Counted from the first letter of the stretch, positions 17,685-27,886 are shown. The stretch: DNA of 64,000 nt from Arenicella chitinivorans (GCF_014651515.1 NZ_BMXA01000002.1:648501-712500); one strand, 5' to 3'. The notes: generated by a model not told the origin, from the sequence alone. Made by a program: numbers and translations.

Positions 17685-17951
17685 TTAAGCAGCCAGTTCT
17701 TTGACGCGTTTGTTCAGACGGCTTTTCAGGCGGGCAGCACGGTTTTTGTGATGCAAGCCTTTGATCGTCGCTTTGTCGATCATGGACACAGAAGCTCGGT
17801 AAGCTTCGGTTGCTTTTTCCTTATCGCCGGCTTCAATCGCTGCATCTAACTTCTTGATTGCAGTACGGACAGCAGAACGCTGCGAGTGGTTGCGCAATCG
17901 ACGAACTGAGTTTTGCTTGGCGCGTTTGCGCGCTTGCGGTGAATTTGCCAC
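17685..17951 (-). CDS. rpsT: Small ribosomal subunit protein bS20
   Basis: 88 residues, very basic and helical: ANSPQARKRAKQNSVRRLRN at the start is the S20 signature, and GLHHKNRAARLKSRLNKRVKEL the end. It binds 16S rRNA. The start codon is GTG with AGAGG before it; an inefficient start is a known feature of rpsT in E. coli, where S20 represses its own translation, so the same control is plausible here. A strong promoter lies 30 bases upstream. Confidence 0.98.
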   Translation of the reverse strand: MANSPQARKRAKQNSVRRLRNHSQRSAVRTAIKKLDAAIEAGDKEKATEAYRASVSMIDKATIKGLHHKNRAARLKSRLNKRVKELAA

Positions 17952-17980
17952 GTTAGTTTACCTCTTAAAATCGAAACGGG

Positions 17981-18009
17981 AATATGCAGATTTAGAAAAT
18001 GATTGTCAA
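17981..18009 (-). promoter_or_regulatory. Strong sigma-70 promoter of rpsT
   Basis: On the minus strand, TTGACA (complement of 18004-18009), 17-base spacer, CATATT (complement of 17981-17986). Transcription would start near 17974, 23 bases before the GTG. Confidence 0.75.
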
Positions 18010-18190
18010 GGGAAAAACCGTAGTAATGTGTGGATATCCTTAACGAAGTTGTCCAAACGAAGAGCTGAGCGGGTATACTTGCGAAATTGCCTAAACCACG
18101 CAACTTGAAACCCGTGAATTCGAGCTTCCGACGGTGCACCGTACAGAAGTTCAGCCTGCATACATTCTATCACCAGTTTTCGCACCAATC

Positions 18191-19741
18191 GTGTCCAAGA
18201 AGCTTCTAAAATCCACCGCTGTCGTCAGTATTATGACGCTGATATCACGTATTTCCGGCCTAGTGCGCGACGTGGTGATGGCAAATGTGTTGGGAGCTGG
18301 ATCGGTGTCCGACACATTTTTTGTGGCTTTTCGCATTCCTAATTTCTTGCGACGGATTTTTGGCGAAGGAGCCTTTTCTCAAGCATTTGTGCCAGTCTTT
18401 AGTGAACTGACGGAGCAGAATACACAGCAAGCACGCGAGTTTGTGAATGTGGCTAGCGGTTTACTGTCTCTGGTTACCTTTGTGTTGGCCGCGTTGGGGA
18501 TTGTGTTTGCGCCACAGCTAATCGGATTGTTTACTCCAGGCTTTGTGGATGAACCTGAAAAAATGGCCAGAACAGTCGAAGCATTGCGGATCATGTTTCC
18601 CTACTTGTTCTGTATTTCGTTGGTGGCCATGTCCGGTGGGATCCTCAATACCACTAACCGATTTGCCGTGCCCGCCGCAACGCCGGTGTTGCTCAATCTA
18701 TGTATGATCGCTGCGCTTTGGGTGTTGGTACCGTACATGGACAACCCAACCCGGGCGTTAGCTATTGGGGTGCTGCTGGCAGGCGTGGTGCAACTCGTGT
18801 TCCAAATACCAAGTCTCAAGCGGGCTGGCTTTCTGCCAAGGCCGAAATTGTCGCTCAGTAACGAGCCGAGTCGACGTGTATTCAGGCTGATGTTGCCGGC
18901 TATTTTTAGTGTCTCAGTGGCGCAAATCAATACGATTGTTAATACGATTCTGGCGTCATTTTTGGCCGCCGGGAGTATCTCATGGATGTATTATTCAGAG
19001 CGATTGATGGAATTTCCAGTCGCCGTGTTTGGCATCGCGTTGGCCACGGTGGTCTTGCCGAGTTTGTCCAAAGAGCATAAATCTGGCAGCGCGACCGGGT
19101 TCGCCGAGATGTTGGATTGGGCCTTGCGTTGGGTTATTTTGATTGCCGCGCCGGCGACGATCGCTTTGTATATTCTCGCGTCTGCGCTACTAACGACGAT
19201 TTTCCAGTACAACGAGTTCACCACTCATGCGGTACAGATGTCGGCCTTGGCATTGCAGGCTTATGCGGTGGGCGTTAGTGGGTTTATCTTCGTGAAAGTG
19301 CTCGCCCCAGGGTTTTTCGCCCGGCAGGATACAAAAACACCGATGAAGGTAGCAGTGGTATCGGTTGTCACTAATATCATGCTTAGCCTTGTGTTGGTCG
19401 GCAAGCTGCAACATGTGGGGCTGGCACTGGCAATCTCGCTTGCATCGTGGGTAAACGCGGCCTTACTGTTTATTATCCTTTGGCGGCGTGGCGTGTACCG
19501 GCCCGAACCTGGGTGGTTGTTGTTTGGGCTGCGTGTGGCGCTGGCGTTGGCGGCTATGGCTGCGTGCTTAGTCTGGTTGAACAGTGAGCCGTCGCATTGG
19601 TTTGCGTATTCTTTGATGGAACGTATCGGTCGGTTGGTCATGTTGGTGTTGGCGGGTGCTGCAACGTACTTTGCTGTCTTGTACCTGCTCGGAATTCGGC
19701 CACGGCAATTGCTGTTGGCCCCATCTCGTAGGCTTAATTGA
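18191..19741 (+). CDS. murJ: Lipid II flippase MurJ
   Basis: 516 residues from a GTG at 18191; the frame is open to a GTG at 18134 but alignment to the usual MurJ start (KLLKSTAVVSIMTLISRISGLVRDV) favours the inner one. About 14 membrane helices. Family motifs include ANVLGAGSVSDTFFVAFRIPNFLRRIFGEGAFSQAFVP and, later, APGFFARQDTKTPMKVA. It flips lipid II to the periplasm for peptidoglycan synthesis. Divergent from rpsT, the same neighbour as in Pseudomonas. Its stop overlaps the next start (TGATG). Confidence 0.96.
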   Translation: MSKKLLKSTAVVSIMTLISRISGLVRDVVMANVLGAGSVSDTFFVAFRIPNFLRRIFGEGAFSQAFVPVFSELTEQNTQQAREFVNVASGLLSLVTFVLAALGIVFAPQLIGLFTPGFVDEPEKMARTVEALRIMFPYLFCISLVAMSGGILNTTNRFAVPAATPVLLNLCMIAALWVLVPYMDNPTRALAIGVLLAGVVQLVFQIPSLKRAGFLPRPKLSLSNEPSRRVFRLMLPAIFSVSVAQINTIVNTILASFLAAGSISWMYYSERLMEFPVAVFGIALATVVLPSLSKEHKSGSATGFAEMLDWALRWVILIAAPATIALYILASALLTTIFQYNEFTTHAVQMSALALQAYAVGVSGFIFVKVLAPGFFARQDTKTPMKVAVVSVVTNIMLSLVLVGKLQHVGLALAISLASWVNAALLFIILWRRGVYRPEPGWLLFGLRVALALAAMAACLVWLNSEPSHWFAYSLMERIGRLVMLVLAGAATYFAVLYLLGIRPRQLLLAPSRRLN

Positions 19742-20142
19742 TGCGGTCGACCAATCAGGAAATCGGACAGCGTGACAAGCTATTTAACCTGGTTGAAGCG
19801 CAGGCGCTGTTGCCGTTAGTGCAAGTGATCACTGAAAGACACCGAACCGAGCTGATGCCGGTAAAACAGAAGCTGGAAAAAATGTTGGCCAATGACCCGC
19901 GGCGAGCACCGTTTGAGCGCGAATTTGAACAAATCGTCACGCGGTGGCGCGGTAAAATAGAGTTGCTCGGCGCGACGGTTCCCGGCTTGTGGGTGGTGGA
20001 GTTCAATGTTGGTGAAGGATGGCTTTCATGGCGTTACCCTGAGTTGAGCCTGAGTTCGTTCCGTGTTGCGGGTGCCACGTTGTCAGAACGACAGAATCTG
20101 GCGAGATATATAGAAGAAACAGACCCGGATTGGGCGTGCTGA
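19741..20142 (+). CDS. DUF2203-like protein
   Basis: 133 residues. Begins with LFNLVEAQALLPLVQVITERHR and later has GKIELLGATVPGLWVVEFNVGEGWLSWRYPELSLSSFRV, which matches the layout of DUF2203 proteins (F-x-x-x-EA-x-x-LLP ... LG-x-x-V-x-GL ... W+-GE). No function is known to me. It overlaps the murJ stop by one base and ends six bases before ribF, so it is locked in a murJ-ribF-ileS operon. The assignment is moderate because the usual DUF2203 end is degenerate. Confidence 0.65.
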   Translation: MRSTNQEIGQRDKLFNLVEAQALLPLVQVITERHRTELMPVKQKLEKMLANDPRRAPFEREFEQIVTRWRGKIELLGATVPGLWVVEFNVGEGWLSWRYPELSLSSFRVAGATLSERQNLARYIEETDPDWAC

Positions 20143-20148
20143 GATATC

Positions 20149-21081
20149 ATGGATCACATTATTGGAATTGAAAGTTTGCGAGCCGAACATGCGCCCAGCG
20201 TGGTATCGATTGGGAACTATGATGGCGTTCACTGTGGACATCAGTCGGTAATCCGAACCTTGGTCACCAAGGCCGAAGAATTGCAGGCGGCTGCGACAGT
20301 CGTAACGTTTGACCCCCTAGCCAGGGAGTATTTCTCCCCCGGCTCAATAGCGCGTCTGAGCACACGGGACGAGCGTGCAGCCTTGCTGTTTGCTCAAGGC
20401 GTGGCACGGGTGGTGTGTATTCCGTTCGACAAGGTGTTTGCGTCCATGAGCGCCGAAGCATTTATTGACGAGGTGCTGGTGGCCGGACTCGGTGCACGAT
20501 ACGTGTGCGTGGGCGACGATTTTAGGTTTGGTCGGCAGCGCGTGGGGGATTTTGCATTGCTGCATGCGCAGGGGCAGATTCACGGTTTTGAGGTGACCGC
20601 CCATGAGACCTTCGAACTTGCAGGTGCACGGGTCAGCAGCGGGCGGATTCGAGACGCGCTGGCTGCTGGGAATTTTTCGTTGGCGGAGCAACTGTTGGGG
20701 CGACCCTATACTGTGGAAGGTGTTGTTAGCCAAGGGCAGCAGCTTGGTCGTACGCTTGATTTTCCAACTGCAAACCTGGTGCTACCTGATATGTTGATGC
20801 CGGTAAATGGGGTGTTTGCTGTGATCGCACAGCTGGGTCAGTCTGCGTTTCCGGGGGTAGCGAATGTCGGCCGGCGTCCGACCGTCAACGGGAAAGAAAA
20901 TCGTCTTGAAGTACATTTGTTTGATTTCAACCAGGATATCTATGGCGCTCAGATGAAAGTCCGTTTCATACAGAAGCTGCGAGAGGAAAAGTCGTTTGCA
21001 TCGGTGGATGCGCTGCGAACACAGATTCAACAAGATGCGCTATCTGCACGCCGAATCTTTGATGTGCCTGCCACAGAATGA
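20149..21081 (+). CDS. ribF: Bifunctional riboflavin kinase/FAD synthetase
   Basis: 310 residues. The N-terminal nucleotidyltransferase domain has SIGNYDGVHCGHQSVI and CVGDDFRFGRQRVGDF; the linker SSGRIRDALAAGN is typical. The C-terminal riboflavin kinase domain has GRTLDFPTANL and PVNGVFAV. It converts riboflavin to FMN and then FAD, which this locus also needs for EtfABD. Placed between murJ and ileS, as in Pseudomonas. No separate promoter is obvious. Confidence 0.97.
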   Translation: MDHIIGIESLRAEHAPSVVSIGNYDGVHCGHQSVIRTLVTKAEELQAAATVVTFDPLAREYFSPGSIARLSTRDERAALLFAQGVARVVCIPFDKVFASMSAEAFIDEVLVAGLGARYVCVGDDFRFGRQRVGDFALLHAQGQIHGFEVTAHETFELAGARVSSGRIRDALAAGNFSLAEQLLGRPYTVEGVVSQGQQLGRTLDFPTANLVLPDMLMPVNGVFAVIAQLGQSAFPGVANVGRRPTVNGKENRLEVHLFDFNQDIYGAQMKVRFIQKLREEKSFASVDALRTQIQQDALSARRIFDVPATE

Positions 21082-21228
21082 CGATTGTGCGCTAAAATTC
21101 TCGGCTTTGGTCAACTACCCGTTGGTGTCTGCACGGAACTAACATAAAATACGCGATCAATCTTTCTTCTTGTTGTGTTTGAGAGCATCGAGAGTAATGC
21201 CAAATCAGAAGTCCTAAAGACCGAATCC

Positions 21229-24063
21229 ATGAGTAACGAAAAGCCAGGTAGTCAGTATAAAGACACCATTAATCTGCCAAAAACTGCGTTCCCAATGAAG
21301 GCGGGCTTGCCAAATCGAGAGCCGCAGATTCTAAAGAGGTGGGCAGAGCTTGACGCGTATCACGCGTTGCAGGCACAGCGAGCCAGTGCGCCATCTTACA
21401 TTTTGCATGATGGCCCTCCGTATGCCAACGGCAACATCCATATTGGGCATTCAGTCAATAAGATTCTCAAAGACATCATTATAAAGTCCCGCAACCTTAA
21501 AGGTTTGCGAGTGCCATATGTGCCTGGTTGGGATTGTCATGGTTTGCCGATCGAGATTCAGGTCGAGAAAAAGTACGGTAAAGCCGGGCAAAAAATCGAC
21601 AAAAAAACGTTTCGTGAGAAGTGCCGCGAGTACGCTCAGCGTCAGGTGGAAACCCAGAAAGCCGATTTTATCCGCTTGGGTGTGCAAGGCGACTGGGAGT
21701 CACCGTATCTTACGATGGACTTCAAAACCGAAGCCAACATCGTGCGCAGCTTGTCGAAGATCGTGGCGGCAGGGCATTTGTATCATGGCTTGATGCCGGT
21801 GTATTGGTGTCCGGCGTGCGCGTCTGCTTTGGCCGAAGCGGAAGTCGAATACCAAGATAAAGTATCACCAGCGATCGACGTGGCGTTCCAGATTGCAGAT
21901 GCGGCTGACTTTGCACAACGTGTTTCGCTTGATGCTGCGAGCCTGAGTAACCCCAGTGTAGTGATCTGGACGACCACACCATGGACGCTGCCTGCCAACG
22001 AGGCGGTCTCTCTGCACCCTGAACTTGAGTATGTGCTGGTGCAGGCGGGTGATCGACAATTGGTGCTTGCTGCAGACTTGATGGCGTCTGCCTTGGCACG
22101 ATACGAGTTGGGCGAGGGCGAGGTGCTGGCGCGATTCAGTGGCCAAGATCTCGAACTCTTAAGTCTCAAGCACCCGTTCTACGACAAGCAAGTGCCGGTG
22201 ATTCTGGGAGATCACGTCACCACCGATGCGGGTACTGGCGCGGTGCACACCGCTCCAGCGCATGGTGGCGATGACTTTGCCGTTGGTAAGCGCTACAACA
22301 TTCCGGTCAACAACCCGGTGGGCTCGAACGGTACCTTTTTAGATTCAACCGAGCTGTTTGCTGGTGAGTTCGTGTTCAAAGCCAATCCGCACGTGATTGA
22401 GGTGTTGGAGCAGCACGGTGCGTTATTGAAGCATGTTGATTACACGCACAGCTATCCTCATTGCTGGCGACATAAGACGCCGATGATCTATCGTGCCACC
22501 GCACAGTGGTTTATTGGTATGGAAAAGCAAGCGGGCGATAAAGGGCTGCGCTATCAGTCGTTGCAGGCCATTGAGTCCGTAGATTGGGAGCCGGACTGGG
22601 GTCAGGCACGAATCAAGACGATGGTTGAGAATCGTCCGGACTGGTGTGTATCACGTCAGCGCAACTGGGGTGTGCCGATCACCATTTATCTGCATAAAGA
22701 AACTGGTGAGATGCATCCGAACACGGTCGCACTAATGGAGCAGGCCGCGCAGCGCATTGAACAAACCGGGATTCAAGCCTGGTATGACCTGGACGATACT
22801 GAGTTGCTGGGTGATGAGGTAGATAGCTACGATAAAGTCACTGACACGCTGGATGTTTGGTTTGACTCCGGCGTAACGCACCACAGCGTGCTTGATGCGC
22901 GTGACGAATTGCATACGCCTGCTGATCTGTATCTTGAAGGGTCGGATCAACACCGAGGGTGGTTCCAGTCAAGTTTGCTTACCAGCGTGGCGATGCATGG
23001 CAAAGCGCCGTACAAGACGGTATTAACGCACGGTTTTACGGTGGATAAGCATGGTAAGAAAATGTCCAAATCGCTGGGCAATGTTATGGCGCCTCAAGAG
23101 GTTATCAACAGCCTGGGTGCCGATGTGCTGCGCTTGTGGATTGCCGCGACCGACTACCGTAGTGAAATGACGATCTCTCAAGAGATTCTGCAGCGTACCA
23201 GTGAGTCGTACCGACGAATTCGTAACACCATTCGCTATTTGCTCGGTAACCTGGACGGCTTCTCGCCGGATGAGGCGCTGCCCTTCGATGAGTTATTAGA
23301 CTTGGATAAATGGGCTGTGCGCCAAGCGGCAAACCTGCAACACCAAGTACAGGCGGCCTACGAGTCCTATCAGTTCCACCAGATCTATCAGCGTTTGCAT
23401 CAGTTTTGCGTGGTCGATATGGGCGGGTTTTACTTGGATATCCTTAAGGATCGTCTGTATACATTAGGCACCAAATCAAGCGCCCGCCTGTCCGCCCAGA
23501 CAGCGATGCAGCATATTCTTGAAGTACTGGTGCGCTGTGTTGCACCGATTATCAGTTTTACTGCGGAGGAAGTCTGGGGCCACATGGCCGGCGAACGTGA
23601 AGCCTCTGTTCTATTTGCAACCTATTATACGAAGCTTGATCAAACCACAACAGATCCTGAAGCCGACGCACGTTGGGAATCTGTGATCGCGGCGCGTAAC
23701 GAGGTTGCCAAACAGATCGAAGCGGTACGAACCGCAGGAAAAATTGGTTCTGCGCTGGATGCCAAGGTTGAACTTTTTGCCGCGGGCGATATCCAAACTG
23801 CATTGCATGCGGTTGGTGATGAGTTGCGATTTGTGTTGATTACCTCTGGTGCCAGCCTTGCTGATCTCGCTCAAGCGCCGGCTGATGCGGTGCAGAGTGA
23901 CATCGCGGATCTCAAAATTCGCGTATCCGTATTGAATGACACAAAGTGTGTACGTTGTTGGCATCGTCGACCTGAGGTCGGGTCAATCGAAGCGCACCCA
24001 GAGCTGTGTAGTCGCTGCGTCAGTAATATTGATGGCGACGGTGAATCGCGCAAGATTGCGTAA
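21229..24063 (+). CDS. ileS: Isoleucyl-tRNA synthetase
   Basis: 944 residues from ATG 21229; a GTG at 21175 would add 18 residues unlike the family. Class I signatures: HIGH as GNIHIGHSVN near residue 65, and KMSKS as [12 protein letters not shown] near 605. The CP1 editing domain includes TWTTTPWTLPAN-like WTTTPWTLPANEAV. The C-terminal zinc finger has CVRCWHRRPEV and CSRCVSN. Charges tRNA-Ile. lspA follows within six bases. Confidence 0.98.
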   Translation: MSNEKPGSQYKDTINLPKTAFPMKAGLPNREPQILKRWAELDAYHALQAQRASAPSYILHDGPPYANGNIHIGHSVNKILKDIIIKSRNLKGLRVPYVPGWDCHGLPIEIQVEKKYGKAGQKIDKKTFREKCREYAQRQVETQKADFIRLGVQGDWESPYLTMDFKTEANIVRSLSKIVAAGHLYHGLMPVYWCPACASALAEAEVEYQDKVSPAIDVAFQIADAADFAQRVSLDAASLSNPSVVIWTTTPWTLPANEAVSLHPELEYVLVQAGDRQLVLAADLMASALARYELGEGEVLARFSGQDLELLSLKHPFYDKQVPVILGDHVTTDAGTGAVHTAPAHGGDDFAVGKRYNIPVNNPVGSNGTFLDSTELFAGEFVFKANPHVIEVLEQHGALLKHVDYTHSYPHCWRHKTPMIYRATAQWFIGMEKQAGDKGLRYQSLQAIESVDWEPDWGQARIKTMVENRPDWCVSRQRNWGVPITIYLHKETGEMHPNTVALMEQAAQRIEQTGIQAWYDLDDTELLGDEVDSYDKVTDTLDVWFDSGVTHHSVLDARDELHTPADLYLEGSDQHRGWFQSSLLTSVAMHGKAPYKTVLTHGFTVDKHGKKMSKSLGNVMAPQEVINSLGADVLRLWIAATDYRSEMTISQEILQRTSESYRRIRNTIRYLLGNLDGFSPDEALPFDELLDLDKWAVRQAANLQHQVQAAYESYQFHQIYQRLHQFCVVDMGGFYLDILKDRLYTLGTKSSARLSAQTAMQHILEVLVRCVAPIISFTAEEVWGHMAGEREASVLFATYYTKLDQTTTDPEADARWESVIAARNEVAKQIEAVRTAGKIGSALDAKVELFAAGDIQTALHAVGDELRFVLITSGASLADLAQAPADAVQSDIADLKIRVSVLNDTKCVRCWHRRPEVGSIEAHPELCSRCVSNIDGDGESRKIA

Positions 24064-24068
24064 CGGGT

Positions 24069-24569
24069 ATGAGTGAACAACAAAGTAATCGCCACCTTGC
24101 ATGGCTGTGGTTGACCGCAGTGGTGATCATTGTCGATCAGCTTACCAAGTACTGGGCGGAACATGTTCTCGGTGCAACCGGTGTGGTTAAGATCCTACCC
24201 GTATTTGACCTGTCTCTGGCACATAATACGGGGTCAGCCTTCGGTATGTTTGGTGGTCTTGGCGGCATTCAGCACGTGTTTTTTGTGACGCTCGCGGTGG
24301 TTGTCTCGATTGTATTGGTTATTTTTATGCGGCGGTTGGGCGCGCATGAGCGCCATCTTGCTGTAGGCTATTCACTGATTATTGGCGGTGCACTTGGCAA
24401 TGCCATTGACAGGCTGGTGTATCAGTATGTGGTAGATTTCATCCACTGGTTTTACCAGGACTGGCACTATCCGCATTTTAATATCGCGGATTCGGCTATT
24501 TTTATCGGTGCCGGATTATTGATATTTGAAGCCTTTGGCAAACCCTTTTTGAACCTGAGATCAGAATGA
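24069..24569 (+). CDS. lspA: Lipoprotein signal peptidase II
   Basis: 166 residues, four membrane helices. Catalytic aspartates are in [15 protein letters not shown] and [11 protein letters not shown], and NTGSAFGMF is the conserved first loop. It cleaves diacylglyceryl-modified prolipoproteins, including the lipoprotein encoded at 34.7 kb. Overlaps ispH by four bases. The fkpB gene that sits between lspA and ispH in Pseudomonas is absent. Confidence 0.97.
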   Translation: MSEQQSNRHLAWLWLTAVVIIVDQLTKYWAEHVLGATGVVKILPVFDLSLAHNTGSAFGMFGGLGGIQHVFFVTLAVVVSIVLVIFMRRLGAHERHLAVGYSLIIGGALGNAIDRLVYQYVVDFIHWFYQDWHYPHFNIADSAIFIGAGLLIFEAFGKPFLNLRSE

Positions 24570-25501
24570 AAATTTTACTCGCAAACCCGCGTGGCTTTTG
24601 CGCCGGTGTTGATCGCGCAATTGAAATCGTTGAACGAGCACTGGCGTTGTTTGAAGCACCGATCTACGTGCGCCATGAAGTGGTTCATAATCGGTTCGTG
24701 GTAGATGATCTCAAGCGCAAAGGCGCCGTGTTTGTGGAAGAGTTGGATGAGGTACCAGACGGTGCGACCGTGATATTTAGTGCCCATGGGGTCTCACAGC
24801 AAGTTCAAAATGACGCCGCTAGCCGTGACCTCAAGGTGTTCGATGCAACGTGCCCCTTGGTGACTAAGGTGCATATGGAGGTGAAACGCTATCGAGACCG
24901 TGGAACTGAAATTATTTTAATCGGGCATGCTGGTCATCCGGAGGTGGAGGGCACAATGGGGCAGGCTGACTCCGGTATGCACCTAATAGAGGAACCGTCA
25001 GACGTGCCGTCTTTACAGGTTCAGGACCCAGATAATCTTGCTTATGTGACTCAGACCACACTGTCAGTGGATGACACGCGTAAAGTGATTGACGCATTGA
25101 AAGCACGATTTCCAAACATTCAAGGGCCACGTAAGGATGATATCTGCTATGCCACGCAAAACCGGCAAGATGCAGTGCGGGCTTTGTCTCGCGATGCAGA
25201 CGTGGTGATTGTGGTTGGGTCGCCAAACAGTTCGAACTCTAACCGTTTGGCTGAGTTGTCGCAGAACATTGGCGTGCCGTCGTACCTGGTGGATAATCCC
25301 GCCCAAATTGATCGCGCCTGGTTTGACGGCGTGGATGTTGTCGGTGTGACGGCTGGGGCTTCGGCACCCGAGATACTGGTTAAGCAAGTAATCGATCAGA
25401 TCAAACACTGGGGCGGCACGGTCGTCAACGAAGCCAACGGCCCAATTGAGAATGTCTCATTCTCCTTGCCGATCGAATTGCGGGTCGGTAAATCAGTCTG
25501 A
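24566..25501 (+). CDS. ispH: 4-hydroxy-3-methylbut-2-enyl diphosphate reductase
   Basis: 311 residues. The three cysteines that hold the 4Fe-4S cluster are in [24 protein letters not shown] and [11 protein letters not shown]. Also SAHGVS and [14 protein letters not shown]. Last step of the MEP isoprenoid pathway, giving IPP and DMAPP. It is the end of the ileS-lspA-ispH unit; the pilus operon begins 217 bases further on. Confidence 0.97.
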   Translation: MKILLANPRGFCAGVDRAIEIVERALALFEAPIYVRHEVVHNRFVVDDLKRKGAVFVEELDEVPDGATVIFSAHGVSQQVQNDAASRDLKVFDATCPLVTKVHMEVKRYRDRGTEIILIGHAGHPEVEGTMGQADSGMHLIEEPSDVPSLQVQDPDNLAYVTQTTLSVDDTRKVIDALKARFPNIQGPRKDDICYATQNRQDAVRALSRDADVVIVVGSPNSSNSNRLAELSQNIGVPSYLVDNPAQIDRAWFDGVDVVGVTAGASAPEILVKQVIDQIKHWGGTVVNEANGPIENVSFSLPIELRVGKSV

Positions 25502-25566
25502 CTTGACGCTACCAAGAGCCATGGAATGGCTTAAACCAGATTGTTATTTTAGTGACGATACTGGCC

Positions 25567-25591
25567 AACGGTGATAAATCGACCGTTTGTC
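25567..25591 (+). promoter_or_regulatory. AlgR-like binding box upstream of the minor pilin operon
   Basis: ACCGTTTGTC at 25582-25591 matches the core CCGTTYGTC known for AlgR in Pseudomonas algD and pilin-gene regulation. AACGGT at 25567-25572 forms an inverted repeat with ACCGTT over a 9-base gap. It lies about 130 bases before fimT, and an AlgR-like gene closes the same cluster. No convincing -10/-35 pair was found. Inference from motif resemblance and context. Confidence 0.5.
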
Positions 25592-25718
25592 GTTCGAATA
25601 TGACCTCTTATCTTTTCTCGCTGGCGTTGCTCGTCCCACCGCGCTATGTTTACCCTGCGCATGAATTATTTGACTTGCTGTCTCAGTGGCGGCGAATCTC
25701 CCGGAGAGAAACATTACT

Positions 25719-26255
25719 ATGAAAACCTTAAGGCAAACAGGTTTTACCATAATCGAGCTATTTGTGGCTGTCGCGTTGCTTGGGATTATCGTGACCATGG
25801 CGGCCCCTTCATTTGCCGGTTTTGTGGAACGACAACGACTATCGGCGCAAGCAGAGATTATCAGTGTCACGCTTAGCACTGCTAGGGCTGAGGCGTTGAA
25901 TCGTTTGGCCACAGTCGATGTCTGTTGGAATCAAACTGGCAGTGCTGTAACGGTTAATAGTTTTGATATTCAGCCGGGACAGATGGCCGTTTTGATTGGG
26001 AACCCTGCGGAAGTTATCCGAGATGTTGCACTGTCCGACGACGGCATATTTATTGATGATACGGATAACGATGACTGTGTAAGCTTTAATGCCAGTGGTC
26101 GCTTTAATACTGCATCAGCAACAGGCGGAACTTTGGCGTTTGGGATCTGCAAAGAATCTGGTGTGATCGCTGATTCGAAGGGTGTCGTACTCAACGCGAC
26201 AGGGCGCGCATCCACTGTCAATAATTCCGATGGCTCTGTCATCAACTGTTCTTAA
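25719..26255 (+). CDS. fimT: Type IV pilus minor pilin FimT/FimU (GspH family)
   Basis: 178 residues from ATG 25719 (GGAGAG upstream). The short leader MKTLRQTG ends at the prepilin peptidase site before FTIIELFVAVALLGIIV, with Glu5. The GspH/FimT body follows (APSFAGFVERQRLSAQAEIISVTLSTARAEAL). Minor pilins of this type prime pilus assembly; a FimT in Legionella and others also binds DNA for uptake, which cannot be judged here. First gene of a seven-gene pilus operon. No separate fimU is present, so this protein may serve that role. Confidence 0.9.
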   Translation: MKTLRQTGFTIIELFVAVALLGIIVTMAAPSFAGFVERQRLSAQAEIISVTLSTARAEALNRLATVDVCWNQTGSAVTVNSFDIQPGQMAVLIGNPAEVIRDVALSDDGIFIDDTDNDDCVSFNASGRFNTASATGGTLAFGICKESGVIADSKGVVLNATGRASTVNNSDGSVINCS

Positions 26256-26274
26256 GTAGGGAGCTGAGCGAGAG

Positions 26275-26976
26275 ATGCATTTAAGAAAAACAGAAAGCCG
26301 ATTGGCGGCAGCCCGTTTACAAAAAGGGGCAACGTTGATTGAAGCTATGACAGCGTTGTTCGTATTTGCTGTGGGTGCGCTGGGTATCGCCGCTATGCAG
26401 ACCACTTCAATGGTCCGTGGTGATGATACTCGTCAGAGATCGATTGCAATTTGGAAAGCCCAAGAATTAGTCGATCGAATCAAGGCAACTAAAACCATCG
26501 ATAGTCCGGATGGTTTGATTGCCACGTACATAACACAAATCAACAACACGAATAATGATAACGGTATTGGGGTATTGAATTCCGCAAGTGAATATCAGTG
26601 TCCTACGGCGGCTCCAGCAAGGTGTGATGATGTGAATGGCACTAATGCCGGCGCGTGCACCGCCGCTCAAGTAGTTCAAGCGGACTTGTGGTCAGTTTTT
26701 TGCGAGCCTAATACAGGTCTAGTGCCCAATGGTAATGCTGTGACGGGTTCCGTCGGGTTGCGTAACCTGGAAGTTGCGTTAGAACAAAACGGGTCTGAGT
26801 ATCGACTTTATTTCGAGTGGCTTAATAGAACGTCTAACAATAGTGTCGATTCCGCCACAACGGCTTCTGGGCAGCAAAACAGCGACGGAACAGCGCGGAC
26901 TGTGGTAACGAATTTATGTGGTCAAGACGAAAATGTCGATACGCGTCTAGACGCATATTGCTTGAGGTTTGAATAA
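26275..26976 (+). CDS. pilV: Type IV pilus minor pilin PilV
   Basis: 233 residues. The leader ends at LQKG before ATLIEAMTALFVFAVGALGIAAMQ, the characteristic PilV start, with Glu5. The globular part has several cysteines (CPTAAPARCDD, CTAAQ, FCEPN) likely to form disulfides. PilV, PilW, PilX and PilE form the tip-initiation complex with PilY1. Starts 19 bases after fimT. Confidence 0.92.
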   Translation: MHLRKTESRLAAARLQKGATLIEAMTALFVFAVGALGIAAMQTTSMVRGDDTRQRSIAIWKAQELVDRIKATKTIDSPDGLIATYITQINNTNNDNGIGVLNSASEYQCPTAAPARCDDVNGTNAGACTAAQVVQADLWSVFCEPNTGLVPNGNAVTGSVGLRNLEVALEQNGSEYRLYFEWLNRTSNNSVDSATTASGQQNSDGTARTVVTNLCGQDENVDTRLDAYCLRFE

Positions 26977-26977
26977 A

Positions 26978-27886
26978 ATGGGTGGCGTTAACATGCAGAA
27001 TTTGGTTACCAAAAGAGGCCAGAGTTCTGGTTTTACCATGGTTGAGTTGCTTGTTGGGTTGGTGCTCAGCATGTTTATTGTTGCTGTGACAATCACCTAC
27101 ATGACAACCTCATCACGTACTTTCCGTGTGCAAACCAACGAGTCAATGATCCAAGAGAATGCACGCTTCGCACTGGAGGTGTTGACCCAAAACTTTCGTT
27201 TGGCCGGTCTGAATGCAAGCAATAATTTTTCTAACGAATTAGCGGTTGTTTGGTCGGATGCAAAGTGCCCTGCAGGTGAGGCTGGGTTAGCTGACGGCGC
27301 TATCGGTACAGTCGTCTGTACTAAAGATGGCGCCAACGATGCGACGGATAATAACTCAGACCGCATTGCCATCGATTACATGGTCGATGCCAGTAAATCA
27401 TCATCGGCGGTCTCCGTGTTTGGTTGTAATAGTCATCAGATCACGGTACCTGCTGGCGATGAACTCAGGTTGGCAAGCGTATTTTGGAGTGGCGACCTTG
27501 ATGGAGATGGTGTGCGTTCACTTTATTGTCAAACCTATAATTTGCAAACCGAGCAAGCTGAAGGCTTAGCGCTGCCACTGGTTGATGGCGTGGATCGACT
27601 GCAATTCCAATACGGCGTTGACTCGGACAACGATGGCGTGATCGAGCGTTATCAATCATTTACAAATATGGGGGCTGCTAACGCTGGCGATGTTCGTGCA
27701 ATTCGAGTCGCCATGTTACTCAATGGTGGCGCAAGTCCTGATCAAAATTTTGACAGCGAGCAGCAAGTCAATCGCAGTTATAACTTGTTGGATGCACCGG
27801 CTTCAGCGTTTAACGACCGCGAGCTTCGCCAAGTTTACTCAACCACCGTGTTGATACCCAACACCCTGAATAAGGTAGGAACATAA
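26978..27886 (+). CDS. pilW: Type IV pilus minor pilin PilW
   Basis: 302 residues from ATG 26978, one base after the pilV stop; ATG 26993 is an equally reasonable start, with GGTGG before it. The leader ends at SSG before FTMVELLVGLVLSMFIVAVTI, with Glu5. The large globular domain includes VDGVDRLQFQYGVDSDNDGVIERY, a PilW-type stretch with an acidic DSDNDG turn. A partner of PilV, PilX and PilY1. The stop overlaps the pilX ATG (TAATG). Confidence 0.9.
   Translation: MGGVNMQNLVTKRGQSSGFTMVELLVGLVLSMFIVAVTITYMTTSSRTFRVQTNESMIQENARFALEVLTQNFRLAGLNASNNFSNELAVVWSDAKCPAGEAGLADGAIGTVVCTKDGANDATDNNSDRIAIDYMVDASKSSSAVSVFGCNSHQITVPAGDELRLASVFWSGDLDGDGVRSLYCQTYNLQTEQAEGLALPLVDGVDRLQFQYGVDSDNDGVIERYQSFTNMGAANAGDVRAIRVAMLLNGGASPDQNFDSEQQVNRSYNLLDAPASAFNDRELRQVYSTTVLIPNTLNKVGT

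Noticed and set aside
25517..25531. AGCCAT-GGA-ATGGCT hairpin after ispH as terminator
   Set aside because: Six-base stem with a three-base loop and no adjacent T run; too weak to call.
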